From the NCBI GenBank assembly GCA_038530285.1, contig JBCBCY010000004.1:157502-221501 (forward strand): DNA of 64,000 bases. Reading direction: 5' to 3'. Below the pieces are notes generated by a model that was not told the origin of the DNA, ran no database searches, and saw only the letters and a list, made by a program, of their open reading frames with translations. Of the stretch, positions 1 through 7,980 are shown one piece after another (positions within the stretch are counted from its first letter, which is position 1; each line of letters opens with the position of its first letter). This stretch comes from JASJAR01 sp038530285. GTDB taxonomy: Bacteria; Pseudomonadota; Alphaproteobacteria; Rhodobacterales; Rhodobacteraceae. The position numbers were made by a program, and so were the translations under genes.

Positions 1-2
1 AG

Positions 3-641
3 ACCATGGTCATCGCCGATGACACCGTCGATGGCGAACTTTGCGCAACCGACCTTCTGGGCCAGGCCGAACACGGCTACAACTCCCCTGCAGTTCTGGT
101 GACAAACTCCGAAAAACTCGCCCGCGATACCCTGGCCGAGATTGACCGGCTCCTGACCATCCTGCCCACCGCCGACACGGCCGCCAAGTCATGGGAAGAC
201 TACGGCGAGGTCATCTTGTGCGACGGATACGACGAAATGCTTGCTGTCGCCGATGACATCGCGTCTGAACACGTCCAGGTCATGACCGACCGTGACGATT
301 GGTTTTTGCAGCACATGACCTGCTACGGCGCCCTGTTTTTGGGCCCGCGCACCAATGTGGCCAATGGCGACAAGGTGATCGGCACCAACCACACGCTGCC
401 GACGAAGAAAGCGGGCCGCTACACCGGCGGGCTTTGGGTGGGCAAATTCCTGAAGACCCACAGCTACCAAAAGGTGCTGACAAACGAGGCCGCCACCCTG
501 GTCGGTGAATACGGCTCGCGGCTGTGTATGCTCGAAGGGTTCGTCGGCCACGCTGAACAATGCAACATCCGGGTGCGCCGCTATGGTGGGCTCAATGTGC
601 CCTACGGCACAGCGGCCCCGCACCGGGAGGCGGCAGAATGA
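3..641 (+). CDS. HisD-family dehydrogenase, C-terminal part (partial)
   Basis: The reading frame is open to the left edge, so only about 212 C-terminal residues of a roughly 430-residue protein are present. Histidinol dehydrogenase family features are visible: an ASEHVQ stretch carrying the Glu-His pair of the active site, GTNHTLPT, a Gly-rich RYTGGLW segment and a late GFVGHAEQ with a likely zinc-ligand His. The RYTGGL/VGKFLKT region is more like the HisD paralogues that oxidise other alcohols (for example sulfopropanediol dehydrogenases) than biosynthetic HisD. Its stop overlaps the ATG of a cupin gene, and both sit before a sugar ABC operon. I therefore infer NAD-dependent oxidation of a polyol or sugar-derived alcohol. 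The substrate is unknown. Confidence 0.75.
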   Translation, partial: TMVIADDTVDGELCATDLLGQAEHGYNSPAVLVTNSEKLARDTLAEIDRLLTILPTADTAAKSWEDYGEVILCDGYDEMLAVADDIASEHVQVMTDRDDWFLQHMTCYGALFLGPRTNVANGDKVIGTNHTLPTKKAGRYTGGLWVGKFLKTHSYQKVLTNEAATLVGEYGSRLCMLEGFVGHAEQCNIRVRRYGGLNVPYGTAAPHREAAE

Positions 642-1606
642 AGGGCGTGATCAATCTTGACACCCGCATCGTCCGCTACGGCGATCTGATCCCCTGCAAG
701 ACCGCCTTCATCGATGCCCATACGCCAGGGTCGGACCAGAAGGAAAACTTCACCATCATCGGCGGCGGCGTCTCAGAAGCCGCCGACCAGCACGTCCATA
801 TCGTCGACACGCCGGGGTTCAACATCGGCGCGGCAGGCCAGCCACCCAAATGCCGCAACTCGCTGCATGTCCACCGCACCGCAGAGGTGTTTTTCGTCCT
901 CAAAGGCCGCTGGCGGTTTTTCTGGGGGCGTCACGGCACCGCGGGCGAAGTCGTTTTGGAAGAAGGCGACATCTTCAACATCCCCACAGGCATTTTCCGC
1001 GGCTTTGAAAACATCGGCACAGACTACGGGATGATCATGGCCATCCTTGGCGGCGACGATGCCGGTGGCGGCGTTATCTGGGCACCGGAGGTGATTGAAG
1101 ACGCGCGCGCGCATGGGTTGGTGCTGGGTGAAAACGGCAAGCTTTATGACACCAAAAAGGGCGAAGCGCTGCCCGACGGCGTCGCCCCGATGCCGCCCTT
1201 GACCGAGGCTGAGCTTGCCACCTTCCCCGAACTCGCCCCGGCCGACGTCGTGCCCCGCTGGGTCGCGCGCTACAACGACATGATGGCGCTGGCCGCCCAC
1301 GGCCCCTGCAAGGTCATCGGCGAAGACGCCTTGATCTATGACCGGCCCGGCTTCGCGGTTGAGCTTTTGTCGCGCGGGTCCCTGCCGCCCGCCCCGGTGA
1401 CCACAAAAGCCCATGAAGTTCTGATGGGCCTCAAAGGTCACTGGCACGTCACACTCGAAGGCGCAGCGACCACGCTGGCCCCGGGCGATACACTCGCCGT
1501 TCCGCCCGCGGCCGCCCTGTCCATCGCCCCTGCGATGTCGGGCGAAGCAAGCCTGTACCGCGTGCGCGCCACCGATGATCCGGCAGGTCCGACACACCAC
1601 AGCTGA
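638..1606 (+). CDS. bicupin (double-cupin) protein, probable sugar/alcohol catabolism
   Basis: A 322-residue protein. The ATG at 638 overlaps the upstream TGA (ATGA), which I prefer to an in-frame start at 560 inside the previous gene. The first cupin is clear: HVHRTAEVFFVLKGRW followed by EEGDIFNIPTG around residues 95-140. A second weaker cupin lies near residues 240-310, with HEVLMGLKGHWHV and APGDTLAVP. Cupins of this kind bind a metal and act as isomerases, dioxygenases or sugar-binding proteins. Translational coupling to a HisD-family dehydrogenase suggests the two act on the same compound. The exact reaction cannot be read from the sequence. Confidence 0.75.
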   Translation: MKGVINLDTRIVRYGDLIPCKTAFIDAHTPGSDQKENFTIIGGGVSEAADQHVHIVDTPGFNIGAAGQPPKCRNSLHVHRTAEVFFVLKGRWRFFWGRHGTAGEVVLEEGDIFNIPTGIFRGFENIGTDYGMIMAILGGDDAGGGVIWAPEVIEDARAHGLVLGENGKLYDTKKGEALPDGVAPMPPLTEAELATFPELAPADVVPRWVARYNDMMALAAHGPCKVIGEDALIYDRPGFAVELLSRGSLPPAPVTTKAHEVLMGLKGHWHVTLEGAATTLAPGDTLAVPPAAALSIAPAMSGEASLYRVRATDDPAGPTHHS

Positions 1607-1675
1607 AGCCACCCAGACCACCACGCACCCAACCGTGATTTTTACGATTTCGGCCGCAGGCCAGTAAAAAGCCTT

Positions 1676-1693
1676 GCCGAAACCGGTTTCGGC
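1676..1693. promoter_or_regulatory. probable LacI-family operator
   Basis: GCCGAAACCGGTTTCGGC is a perfect 18-bp palindrome with a central CG, the form expected for LacI/GalR operators. It lies about 50 bp before the lacI-type gene and ahead of the whole transport operon, so autoregulation and control of the ABC genes are likely. A purine-rich ribosome binding site (GGGGAGGAGG) follows, just before the ATG at 1745. Confidence 0.7.
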
Positions 1694-1744
1694 GCGCAAA
1701 ACTGATTCCCAAGTTGATGGAACAGCTGATCCTGGGGAGGAGGC

Positions 1745-2824
1745 ATGGCTGCTCAGACCGCGCGTAAGCGCGTCACCATTAGGCATTTGGCCGACAGTCT
1801 TGGATTGACCAAAGGCACCGTGTCGCGGGCGCTGAACGGCTATCCGGATATTGCCGAAGCGACGCGTCTGCGCGTGCGTCGCCAGGCCGATGTGTTGGGC
1901 TACCGGCCCCTGTCGCAGGCCCAGGGCATCCGCACTGGGCGCACCCGGTCGATCGGGCTGGTGTTCCGCACCGATCTGCCCAATGCCCAGCGCCCCTTCA
2001 TTGCCGATTTCCTCGCCGGCGTGTCGCGCCGGGCAAGCTCGGACAATTGGACCCTAACGGTCGCCACGGCCGCCAGCGAAGACGAGTTGATCGACACCCA
2101 CCGCCGCCTGATCGAAGAGCGCAAAGCCGATGGTTTCATCCTGCCGCGCACCGACGCCAACGATGCCCGCGTCGCCCTGTTGCGCGAAACCGAAACACCC
2201 TTTGTGCTTTTTGGCCGAACCTCAGACCTGACCGATTGCGCCTGGTTCGACATCTCTGGTGAGGACGCAATGACCTCTGCGGTGGATCGCCTTGTGGGCT
2301 ACGGCCACCGCCGGATCGCCTTTGTGAACGGCGACTCGCGGTACAATTTCAGCCGCATCCGCCGCGACGCGGTGCTGGCCGCGCTTGCCGCAAAGGGGCT
2401 GCCGACCGATCCGCAACTTGTGGACCTGACCGCGATGACCCACGACACCGGCCGCGCGGCAACCGAGCACCTGTTGACCTCCCGCGCGCCGCCCACCGCC
2501 ATCATTTTTGCCACCGATCTGGCCGCAGTGGGTGCCTACTCGGCCGCCAAATCCTTTGGTCTGAAGATCGGACAGGAGGTCTCGGTGATCTCATACGACG
2601 GAATCCCCGAAGGCGAATACGCCGATCCGGGCCTGACCACCTACCGGGTCGACAATCACCATGCCGGGCGCCGCCTGGCCGAATTGCTTATTCGCCGTGT
2701 GCGCGGCGAACCCACCGAAACGCTGCGCGAGCTTGCCCCAGCCAAGCTCGCAGCGCGCGGGTCCGACGGCCCGCCAACCATGTCGTCGGAACAATTGGCC
2801 GATCGCCTAAGAGCGACGGCTTGA
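1745..2824 (+). CDS. LacI family transcriptional regulator
   Basis: A 359-residue repressor-type protein. The N-terminal helix-turn-helix (residues about 8-55) reads IRHLADSLGLTKGTVSRALNG, followed by the hinge-like LGYRPLSQA. The rest is a periplasmic-binding-protein-like sensor domain with typical GYGHRRIAFVNGD and IIFATDLAAVGAYSA stretches, which would bind a sugar or sugar glycoside. It is the first gene of the transport operon: the solute-binding protein starts 25 bp after its stop. The perfect palindrome at 1676-1693 is its likely operator. It probably represses uptake and hydrolysis genes until the substrate, or a product of it, is bound. Confidence 0.93.
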   Translation: MAAQTARKRVTIRHLADSLGLTKGTVSRALNGYPDIAEATRLRVRRQADVLGYRPLSQAQGIRTGRTRSIGLVFRTDLPNAQRPFIADFLAGVSRRASSDNWTLTVATAASEDELIDTHRRLIEERKADGFILPRTDANDARVALLRETETPFVLFGRTSDLTDCAWFDISGEDAMTSAVDRLVGYGHRRIAFVNGDSRYNFSRIRRDAVLAALAAKGLPTDPQLVDLTAMTHDTGRAATEHLLTSRAPPTAIIFATDLAAVGAYSAAKSFGLKIGQEVSVISYDGIPEGEYADPGLTTYRVDNHHAGRRLAELLIRRVRGEPTETLRELAPAKLAARGSDGPPTMSSEQLADRLRATA

Positions 2825-2849
2825 TACCAAAACCAACGGGAGGAACCCA

Positions 2850-4202
2850 ATGAAACATATGTCAAAAAGGACGGGATTGTCGCTGAGCACAGCGCTTGTC
2901 GTGACCCTGGGCGCGACCTCGGCCATGGCCGATATCCGCGTCTGGACCACCGAGAACCAGCCTGAGCGCCTCGCCCGCCAGGAAGCCATGGCGGCCGAAT
3001 TCGAAGCCGCCACCGGCATCGCAGTCGAGATGATCCCGGTTGAGGAATCCGATCTCGGCACGCGCGCCACAGCAGCCTTTGCCGCGGGCGATCTGCCCGA
3101 TGTCATCTATCACCCCCTGCAATACGCCCTGCCATGGGTCGAAGCGGGCATTCTAGACAGCGAAGCCGCGTCCGAAGTCCTTGACGAACTGGGAGCAGAC
3201 ACCTTCGCGCCGGGCCCTGTGTCGATGGCAGCGACCGAAGAGGGCATCGCGTCCGTTCCGGTTGATGGCTGGACCCAGATGGTCGTCTACCGCAAGGACC
3301 TGTTCGAAGAAAAAGGTCTCGCGCCGCCCACCAATTACGCCAACGTGCTGGCCGCCATAGAAGCGCTTCACAACCCACCGGAAATGTTCGGTTTTGTGGC
3401 CGCAACCAAGGTCGACGAAGGCTACATGAGCCAGATGCTGGAACATGTGCTTTTGGCCAATGGCGCCTCGCCCGTCGGATCGGATGGCTTCACTGGCTTT
3501 GATGAAACCGCCACCGTCGAAGCGCTGGAATTCTACAAAGCCATCGCCAAAGCCTCGCCTCCGGGTGAGCTGTACTGGGACCAGTCGCGCACCGTCTATT
3601 TTGCGGGCCAGACCGCGATGGTCATCTGGTCGCCCTTCATCATGGACGAGTTGGCCGGCCTGCGTGACAGCGCGCCCCCAACCATCAACGATGACCCGAC
3701 CACCCGTGACTTGGCAGCCGCCACCGGTTTCATCACCAACTTTGCGGGCCCTTCGAACCCCGAAGGTGCGGCTTGGGCGGATTCGCGGTATTTCGGGATC
3801 ACCGCTGACGCGGACACCGAAGAAGCCCAGGAGTTCATCAAATACGCCGTCGGCGATGGCTACACCCAGACCCTGTCGATCGCACCTGAGGGCAAGTTCC
3901 CCGTACGGCGCGGCACGGCAGATGACCCCAACATGTTCACCGAAGCCTGGTCCAAGCTGGACGTCGGCGTCGACCGCAAAGCGCCCCTTGGCGATCTGTA
4001 CGACGCGGCCGTCATCGACAACATCGTCGCCGGTCTTGACGTCGGCCAGCGCTGGGGCGTGGCTGACGGTCAGCTCGCATTGGCCTCGAAGATCATCAAC
4101 AGCCAGGTGATCAACCGCGTGGTGCGCGAATTCATCGACGATGAAATCTCCGCGGCGGACGCTGTGGCGAAGATGAACGCTGAACTCGCAACGATCGAGT
4201 AA
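2850..4202 (+). CDS. sugar ABC transporter substrate-binding protein
   Basis: A 450-residue periplasmic binding protein of the family-1 (MalE/UgpB-like) extracellular sugar-binding class. A Sec signal peptide covers about residues 1-27, with a likely cleavage after SAMA. The mature protein begins IRVWTTENQ and carries the class pattern of FEAATGI, a YHPLQYALPW lobe and WSPFIMDELAG. It would bind the solute in the periplasm and deliver it to the two permeases encoded downstream. GGAGG precedes the ATG at a normal distance. A strong hairpin just after the stop probably raises its level relative to the membrane components. Confidence 0.92.
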   Translation: MKHMSKRTGLSLSTALVVTLGATSAMADIRVWTTENQPERLARQEAMAAEFEAATGIAVEMIPVEESDLGTRATAAFAAGDLPDVIYHPLQYALPWVEAGILDSEAASEVLDELGADTFAPGPVSMAATEEGIASVPVDGWTQMVVYRKDLFEEKGLAPPTNYANVLAAIEALHNPPEMFGFVAATKVDEGYMSQMLEHVLLANGASPVGSDGFTGFDETATVEALEFYKAIAKASPPGELYWDQSRTVYFAGQTAMVIWSPFIMDELAGLRDSAPPTINDDPTTRDLAAATGFITNFAGPSNPEGAAWADSRYFGITADADTEEAQEFIKYAVGDGYTQTLSIAPEGKFPVRRGTADDPNMFTEAWSKLDVGVDRKAPLGDLYDAAVIDNIVAGLDVGQRWGVADGQLALASKIINSQVINRVVREFIDDEISAADAVAKMNAELATIE

Positions 4203-4209
4203 GCATCGC

Positions 4210-4239
4210 GGTGGGCGGTCGCACGTGCGGCCGCCCACC
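4210..4239 (+). promoter_or_regulatory. intra-operon mRNA hairpin after the binding-protein gene
   Basis: GGTGGGCGG (4210-4218) pairs fully with CCGCCCACC (4231-4239). The intervening bases extend the stem through CGC/GCG around an ACGT loop. There is no T run, so this is more likely an mRNA-stabilising or attenuating hairpin between the binding-protein and permease genes than a true terminator, as is known for malE-malF type operons. Confidence 0.65.
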
Positions 4240-4262
4240 CAGCTCAACCCGGAGTGTACCAG

Positions 4263-5501
4263 ATGACCACCGCCGTCCCACCGAAAGGCACGGGGCCTCT
4301 GGCCAAGCGTGAAGCGCGTCTGGCCTGGGGGATGCTCATGCCGACGATCATCAGCATCTCGCTTGTGGTGATCCTGCCCCTGTTGGCGATCTTCTGGATC
4401 AGCTTCAAACCCATCGGGCTGGCTGACCTGCGCCCGCCGGCCCCTGTGGTGCGCGAAGCGCTGCGCGGGGACCCCGGCGATTACACGCTGCGCTACCGCA
4501 TCCGCAATTCATCGCGCGAAAAACTCATTGAAAACGTCACCCTCAGCGACACCGTGCCTGCTGGCGTCACGCTGGATGCCGCCGGATCTGAGACCTGCCT
4601 GATCACCGCGACACGCCTATCGTGCGACATCGGCACGCTGGACCCGGGCGAACGGCTCGACATTGAACTGCCCGTTGCCCTGTCCGGCGTCGACGAAGAC
4701 GCGGCAGAAGAGGCGCTTGAAGGCAGTGAACCGATTATGACCGGCTCGTCAGACAACATTCTGACGAACTTCGAATTCACCACCGAGAACTTCGCCCGCA
4801 TCTTTGATGGCACCGAATTCTGGACGGTCCTGTTTGCCACCGTGTTCTACACGCTCTTTGGCACCCTCGGCGCGATCCTTCTCGGCCTGTTCGCGGCGAT
4901 GCTTTTGAACAAATCCTTCCGCGGCCAGGGCGTGCTGCGGGGGCTTTTCCTGTTCCCCTACGTCGCCCCGATCATCGCGGTGGCCTTCACCTGGGTGATC
5001 CTGTTTGACCCGTTTTCAGGCTCGGTGAACGCGCTGTTGGTCCAGATGAACGTCCTGACCGAGGCGATCAATTTCTTCGGCCAACGCCCGTTCGCGCTGA
5101 TCATGGTGACCGTCTTCGCGATGTGGAGCTATTTCCCGCTGTGTTTCCTTTTCATCCTCGCGCGGATGCAGTCGATCGACACCGATATGTACGAAGCCGC
5201 CGATATGGATGGCGCCAGCCCGTTTCAGAAGTTCTGGTTTCTGTCGATCCCGCAGCTATTGGGCATCTTGTCGGTCCTGTTTCTGTTGCGCTTCATTTGG
5301 ACGTTCAACAAGTTCGACGACATCTTCCTGTTGACGGGCGGCAACGCGGGCACAAGGACGCTGACCGTCAATGTCTACGAACAAGCATTCGCTGTGTCGA
5401 ACATCGGCGCAGGCGCGGCCGTCGCGGTCGTGATCTTCGCCTGCCTTCTGGGCTTCAGCTTTTTCTTCTTCCGTTTCATTAGCCGCGAGGAGGGGCTTTA
5501 G
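4263..5501 (+). CDS. sugar ABC transporter permease with a periplasmic DUF11-like insert
   Basis: A MalF/UgpA-type inner-membrane permease. I chose the ATG at 4263, which lies 8 bases after GGAG; an in-frame GTG at 4254 overlaps that site. This gives 412 residues, well above the usual 290-320. After the first membrane segment (about residues 22-48) there is an extra stretch of roughly 110 residues (about 54-168). It contains YTLRYRIRNSS, LSDTVPAGVTL, two Cys (about 112 and 121) and DPGERLDIELPV, which looks like a DUF11-type beta-sandwich. The remaining segments and the EAA loop (YEAADMDGASPFQKF) are normal. The insert would face the periplasm and may dock the binding protein. Confidence 0.9.
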   Translation: MTTAVPPKGTGPLAKREARLAWGMLMPTIISISLVVILPLLAIFWISFKPIGLADLRPPAPVVREALRGDPGDYTLRYRIRNSSREKLIENVTLSDTVPAGVTLDAAGSETCLITATRLSCDIGTLDPGERLDIELPVALSGVDEDAAEEALEGSEPIMTGSSDNILTNFEFTTENFARIFDGTEFWTVLFATVFYTLFGTLGAILLGLFAAMLLNKSFRGQGVLRGLFLFPYVAPIIAVAFTWVILFDPFSGSVNALLVQMNVLTEAINFFGQRPFALIMVTVFAMWSYFPLCFLFILARMQSIDTDMYEAADMDGASPFQKFWFLSIPQLLGILSVLFLLRFIWTFNKFDDIFLLTGGNAGTRTLTVNVYEQAFAVSNIGAGAAVAVVIFACLLGFSFFFFRFISREEGL

Positions 5502-5503
5502 AC

Positions 5504-6718
5504 ATGCGCGCACTCTGGCATGCAAAAATCACCGGCCCGCTTCTTGGCATCTTCTGGGCTTTGATCATCGCCACCACGGTCGCGGTCCTGATGTCCTTTG
5601 GCACCGGCGACGCGTTCCGCCCCGGGTTGATCGGCGGCGTGGCCCTCGGTGGCATCGTCGGGTTTCTGGCCACGCAGCGCATCGATCCTTGGCTTTTGTC
5701 AGCGATCGCAGCCATCGGCGGCTATGGGGCGGCCTTTGTGGGGCTCGGCCCGGTGCATATGGGCGAGGCCGTTGGCACAATCGCGGCCCTTGTGGCCTAT
5801 GCCACCTTCGGTCTGGGGCTCGGCTGGCCGGTGGCGAAGTTCATGCAAGGCCTGCCGGACGGTGCGCTGACACGGCACGAATTTGAAGCCGCCCTGATCC
5901 GGTTTCTCACCGGGTTCGGCTATATTTTCTTCATCGCCATCGTGATGATCCCTTTTTACGTGATGGTCATGACCAGCCTGAAAAACCAGGCGCAGCTTCT
6001 GGCCAACCCCTTGGATTTCACGCTGGATCTCAGCCAGGGCTGGGGCCTGTTCCGCAGCTATTTCGAACTGTTTAATGATTTCAATTTCGGCTCCTACCTC
6101 TGGACGTCCTTCTACGTCTCGGTTCTGACGGTGCTGATCACGCTGGCCTTCTCGATCCCCGGGGCCTACGCCGTCGCCCGCCTGCGCTTTCAGGGGCAAA
6201 AGGCGTTTTCTCGCTCGATCCTTCTGATCTACATGGTCCCGCTGATCGTTCTGGCCCTGCCGATTTACATCGCGTTTTCGACCGTGGGGCTCCGCAATAC
6301 CGTCTTCGGCATCATCCTGATCTATCCGGTCACGACGATCCCGGTCGCCCTTTATATGCTTCAGGGTTATTTCCGGGGCCTTCCGGCCGAGGTGGAAGAG
6401 GCCGGTCTCATGGACGGGTTGTCGCGGCTGGCGGTGGTGTGGAAAATCACCCTGCCGTTGTCCCTGCCCGCGCTGGCATCGGTGTCGCTTTATGTCTTCA
6501 TGATCGCCTGGAACGAGTTCCTTCTGGCTTTCATGCTGCTCGATGACCCGTCGAAATTCACCCTGACGCGCGGCATCGCCAGTCTCAATTCATCAGAAAT
6601 CCCGCGCCAGCACCTGATGGCCGGGTCGGTGATTGCGACCGTGCCGATCATGGCGCTTTTCTTGGGACTGGAACGGTTCATGACCGGCGGTCTGACAGCG
6701 GGGAGTGTGAAAGGATGA
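5504..6718 (+). CDS. sugar ABC transporter permease with extra N-terminal membrane segments
   Basis: A 404-residue MalG/UgpE-type permease, where about 275 is usual. The family core starts near residue 133 (FLTGFGYIFFIAIVMIPFYV) and includes the EAA loop EEAGLMDGLSRLAVVWKI, which contacts the ATPase. The first 130 or so residues are an added hydrophobic domain of about four membrane helices rich in Gly and Ala, of unknown role. The gene begins 2 bp after the first permease, and its stop overlaps the ATG of the hydrolase gene. Both permeases thus carry an unusual N-terminal elaboration, which suggests a specialised transporter. Confidence 0.9.
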   Translation: MRALWHAKITGPLLGIFWALIIATTVAVLMSFGTGDAFRPGLIGGVALGGIVGFLATQRIDPWLLSAIAAIGGYGAAFVGLGPVHMGEAVGTIAALVAYATFGLGLGWPVAKFMQGLPDGALTRHEFEAALIRFLTGFGYIFFIAIVMIPFYVMVMTSLKNQAQLLANPLDFTLDLSQGWGLFRSYFELFNDFNFGSYLWTSFYVSVLTVLITLAFSIPGAYAVARLRFQGQKAFSRSILLIYMVPLIVLALPIYIAFSTVGLRNTVFGIILIYPVTTIPVALYMLQGYFRGLPAEVEEAGLMDGLSRLAVVWKITLPLSLPALASVSLYVFMIAWNEFLLAFMLLDDPSKFTLTRGIASLNSSEIPRQHLMAGSVIATVPIMALFLGLERFMTGGLTAGSVKG

Positions 6719-7980
6719 AAGATTTGGACACCGCAGCTTCGCCCGACGATCAGGCCCGCGCGATCCTGACGGCCAACGACCGGGGCGGCTATACCGTGCC
6801 GACCGATGGGCTTTATCCCTACCAGTGGAACTGGGACAGCGCCTTTGCCGCCCTTGGGTTTGCAACCTTTGATATCGGCCGCGCCTGGGCCGAGGTCGAA
6901 ACGCTGTTTACCGGCCAATGGGACAACGGAATGGTGCCCCATATCCTGTTTCACAAACCCGACCCGGGGTATTTTCCAGGCCCCGATGTCTGGGGCTGTC
7001 CAGGGCCGATCCCGTCGTCTGGCATCTCTCAACCGCCCGTTGCGGCGACGTTTATCCGCCACATCTATGACGCGGACCCAAAGGCCGGCCGCGCCCGGCT
7101 CGAAGCCTTGGTGCCGAAGCTTGCCGCCTGGCACCGCTGGTTCATGGACTGGCGCAGCCACCAAGGTGCGATCTGCATCACCCACCCTTGGGAAGCAGGC
7201 CGCGACAACGCGCCCGATTGGGACGCGGCCATGGCTGCCATAACACCGGACGGTGTGGGAGAGTATCAGCGCCGCGATCTGGGCCATGTGGATGCCGCCA
7301 TGCGGCCCACCAAGGAAGATTACGATCGCTACATCTGGCTGGTGCAGCGCGGTCGACGCCTTGGCTGGGACGAACCCAAACTGGCCGAAGACCGCCCCTT
7401 CATGGTGGCCGACCCCACGATGACCTTCGTCTTGATGCGCGCCAACCGGGACCTTTTGGCCCTGGCGCATGTCATCGGTCACCCCACCTCAGAAATTGAG
7501 GCTTGGTCGACCACGCTCGCGCAAGGCGCAGACACGCTTTGGAACCCCGATATCGCCGCCTATGATAGCCGCGATGTCCGGACCGGCGCGCGCACGGGTA
7601 CGGTTTCGAACGCCTCGTTTCTGTGCTGGTACGCAGGGCTTGCCGCCCCCGACGCTCTGCCCGCCTTCGACCGGGTCGCCGCCGCCGCCCCCTTCGGCGT
7701 GCCCAGCTACGATCCCGGCGCGCAGGGTTTCGACGCGCGCCGCTACTGGCGCGGCCCAAGCTGGCCCATGCTCAACATGGCCATCGCCTGGGGGCTGTCC
7801 GAACAAGGCCACACCGCCCGCGCCGAAACCCTGCGCGCCTCCACCGCGACGCTTCTGACCCGGCATGGGTTTTACGAATACTTCGATCCGACCGACGGCC
7901 ACCCGGCGGGCGGATCCAACTTCACCTGGACCGCGGCCATCTGGCTCGTGTGGGCCAGCCCCAACGCAGGAGACAGATGA
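6715..7980 (+). CDS. GH63/MGH-type glycoside hydrolase
   Basis: A 421-residue (alpha/alpha)6-barrel glycosidase. It matches the length and motif order of mannosylglycerate/glucosylglycerate hydrolases and the MGH1-like group: YPYQWNWDSAFA near the start, HPWEAGRDNAPDWD with a likely acid Asp at about 164, YWRGPSWPM, and GFYEYFDP with a likely base Glu at about 388. It has no signal peptide, so it acts in the cytoplasm on an imported glycoside. Translational coupling to the permease and ATPase genes argues that the transporter brings in its substrate, possibly a glycosylated compatible solute. The exact glycosidic substrate is inferred, not shown. Confidence 0.82.
   Translation: MKDLDTAASPDDQARAILTANDRGGYTVPTDGLYPYQWNWDSAFAALGFATFDIGRAWAEVETLFTGQWDNGMVPHILFHKPDPGYFPGPDVWGCPGPIPSSGISQPPVAATFIRHIYDADPKAGRARLEALVPKLAAWHRWFMDWRSHQGAICITHPWEAGRDNAPDWDAAMAAITPDGVGEYQRRDLGHVDAAMRPTKEDYDRYIWLVQRGRRLGWDEPKLAEDRPFMVADPTMTFVLMRANRDLLALAHVIGHPTSEIEAWSTTLAQGADTLWNPDIAAYDSRDVRTGARTGTVSNASFLCWYAGLAAPDALPAFDRVAAAAPFGVPSYDPGAQGFDARRYWRGPSWPMLNMAIAWGLSEQGHTARAETLRASTATLLTRHGFYEYFDPTDGHPAGGSNFTWTAAIWLVWASPNAGDR

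Noticed and set aside
773..1786. Long minus-strand frame opposite the cupin gene
   Set aside because: Antisense shadow with no family features; the cupin gene has clear motifs and coupling to its neighbour.
3153..4247. Long minus-strand frame opposite the solute-binding protein gene
   Set aside because: Shadow frame; the plus strand encodes a clear binding protein with a signal peptide.
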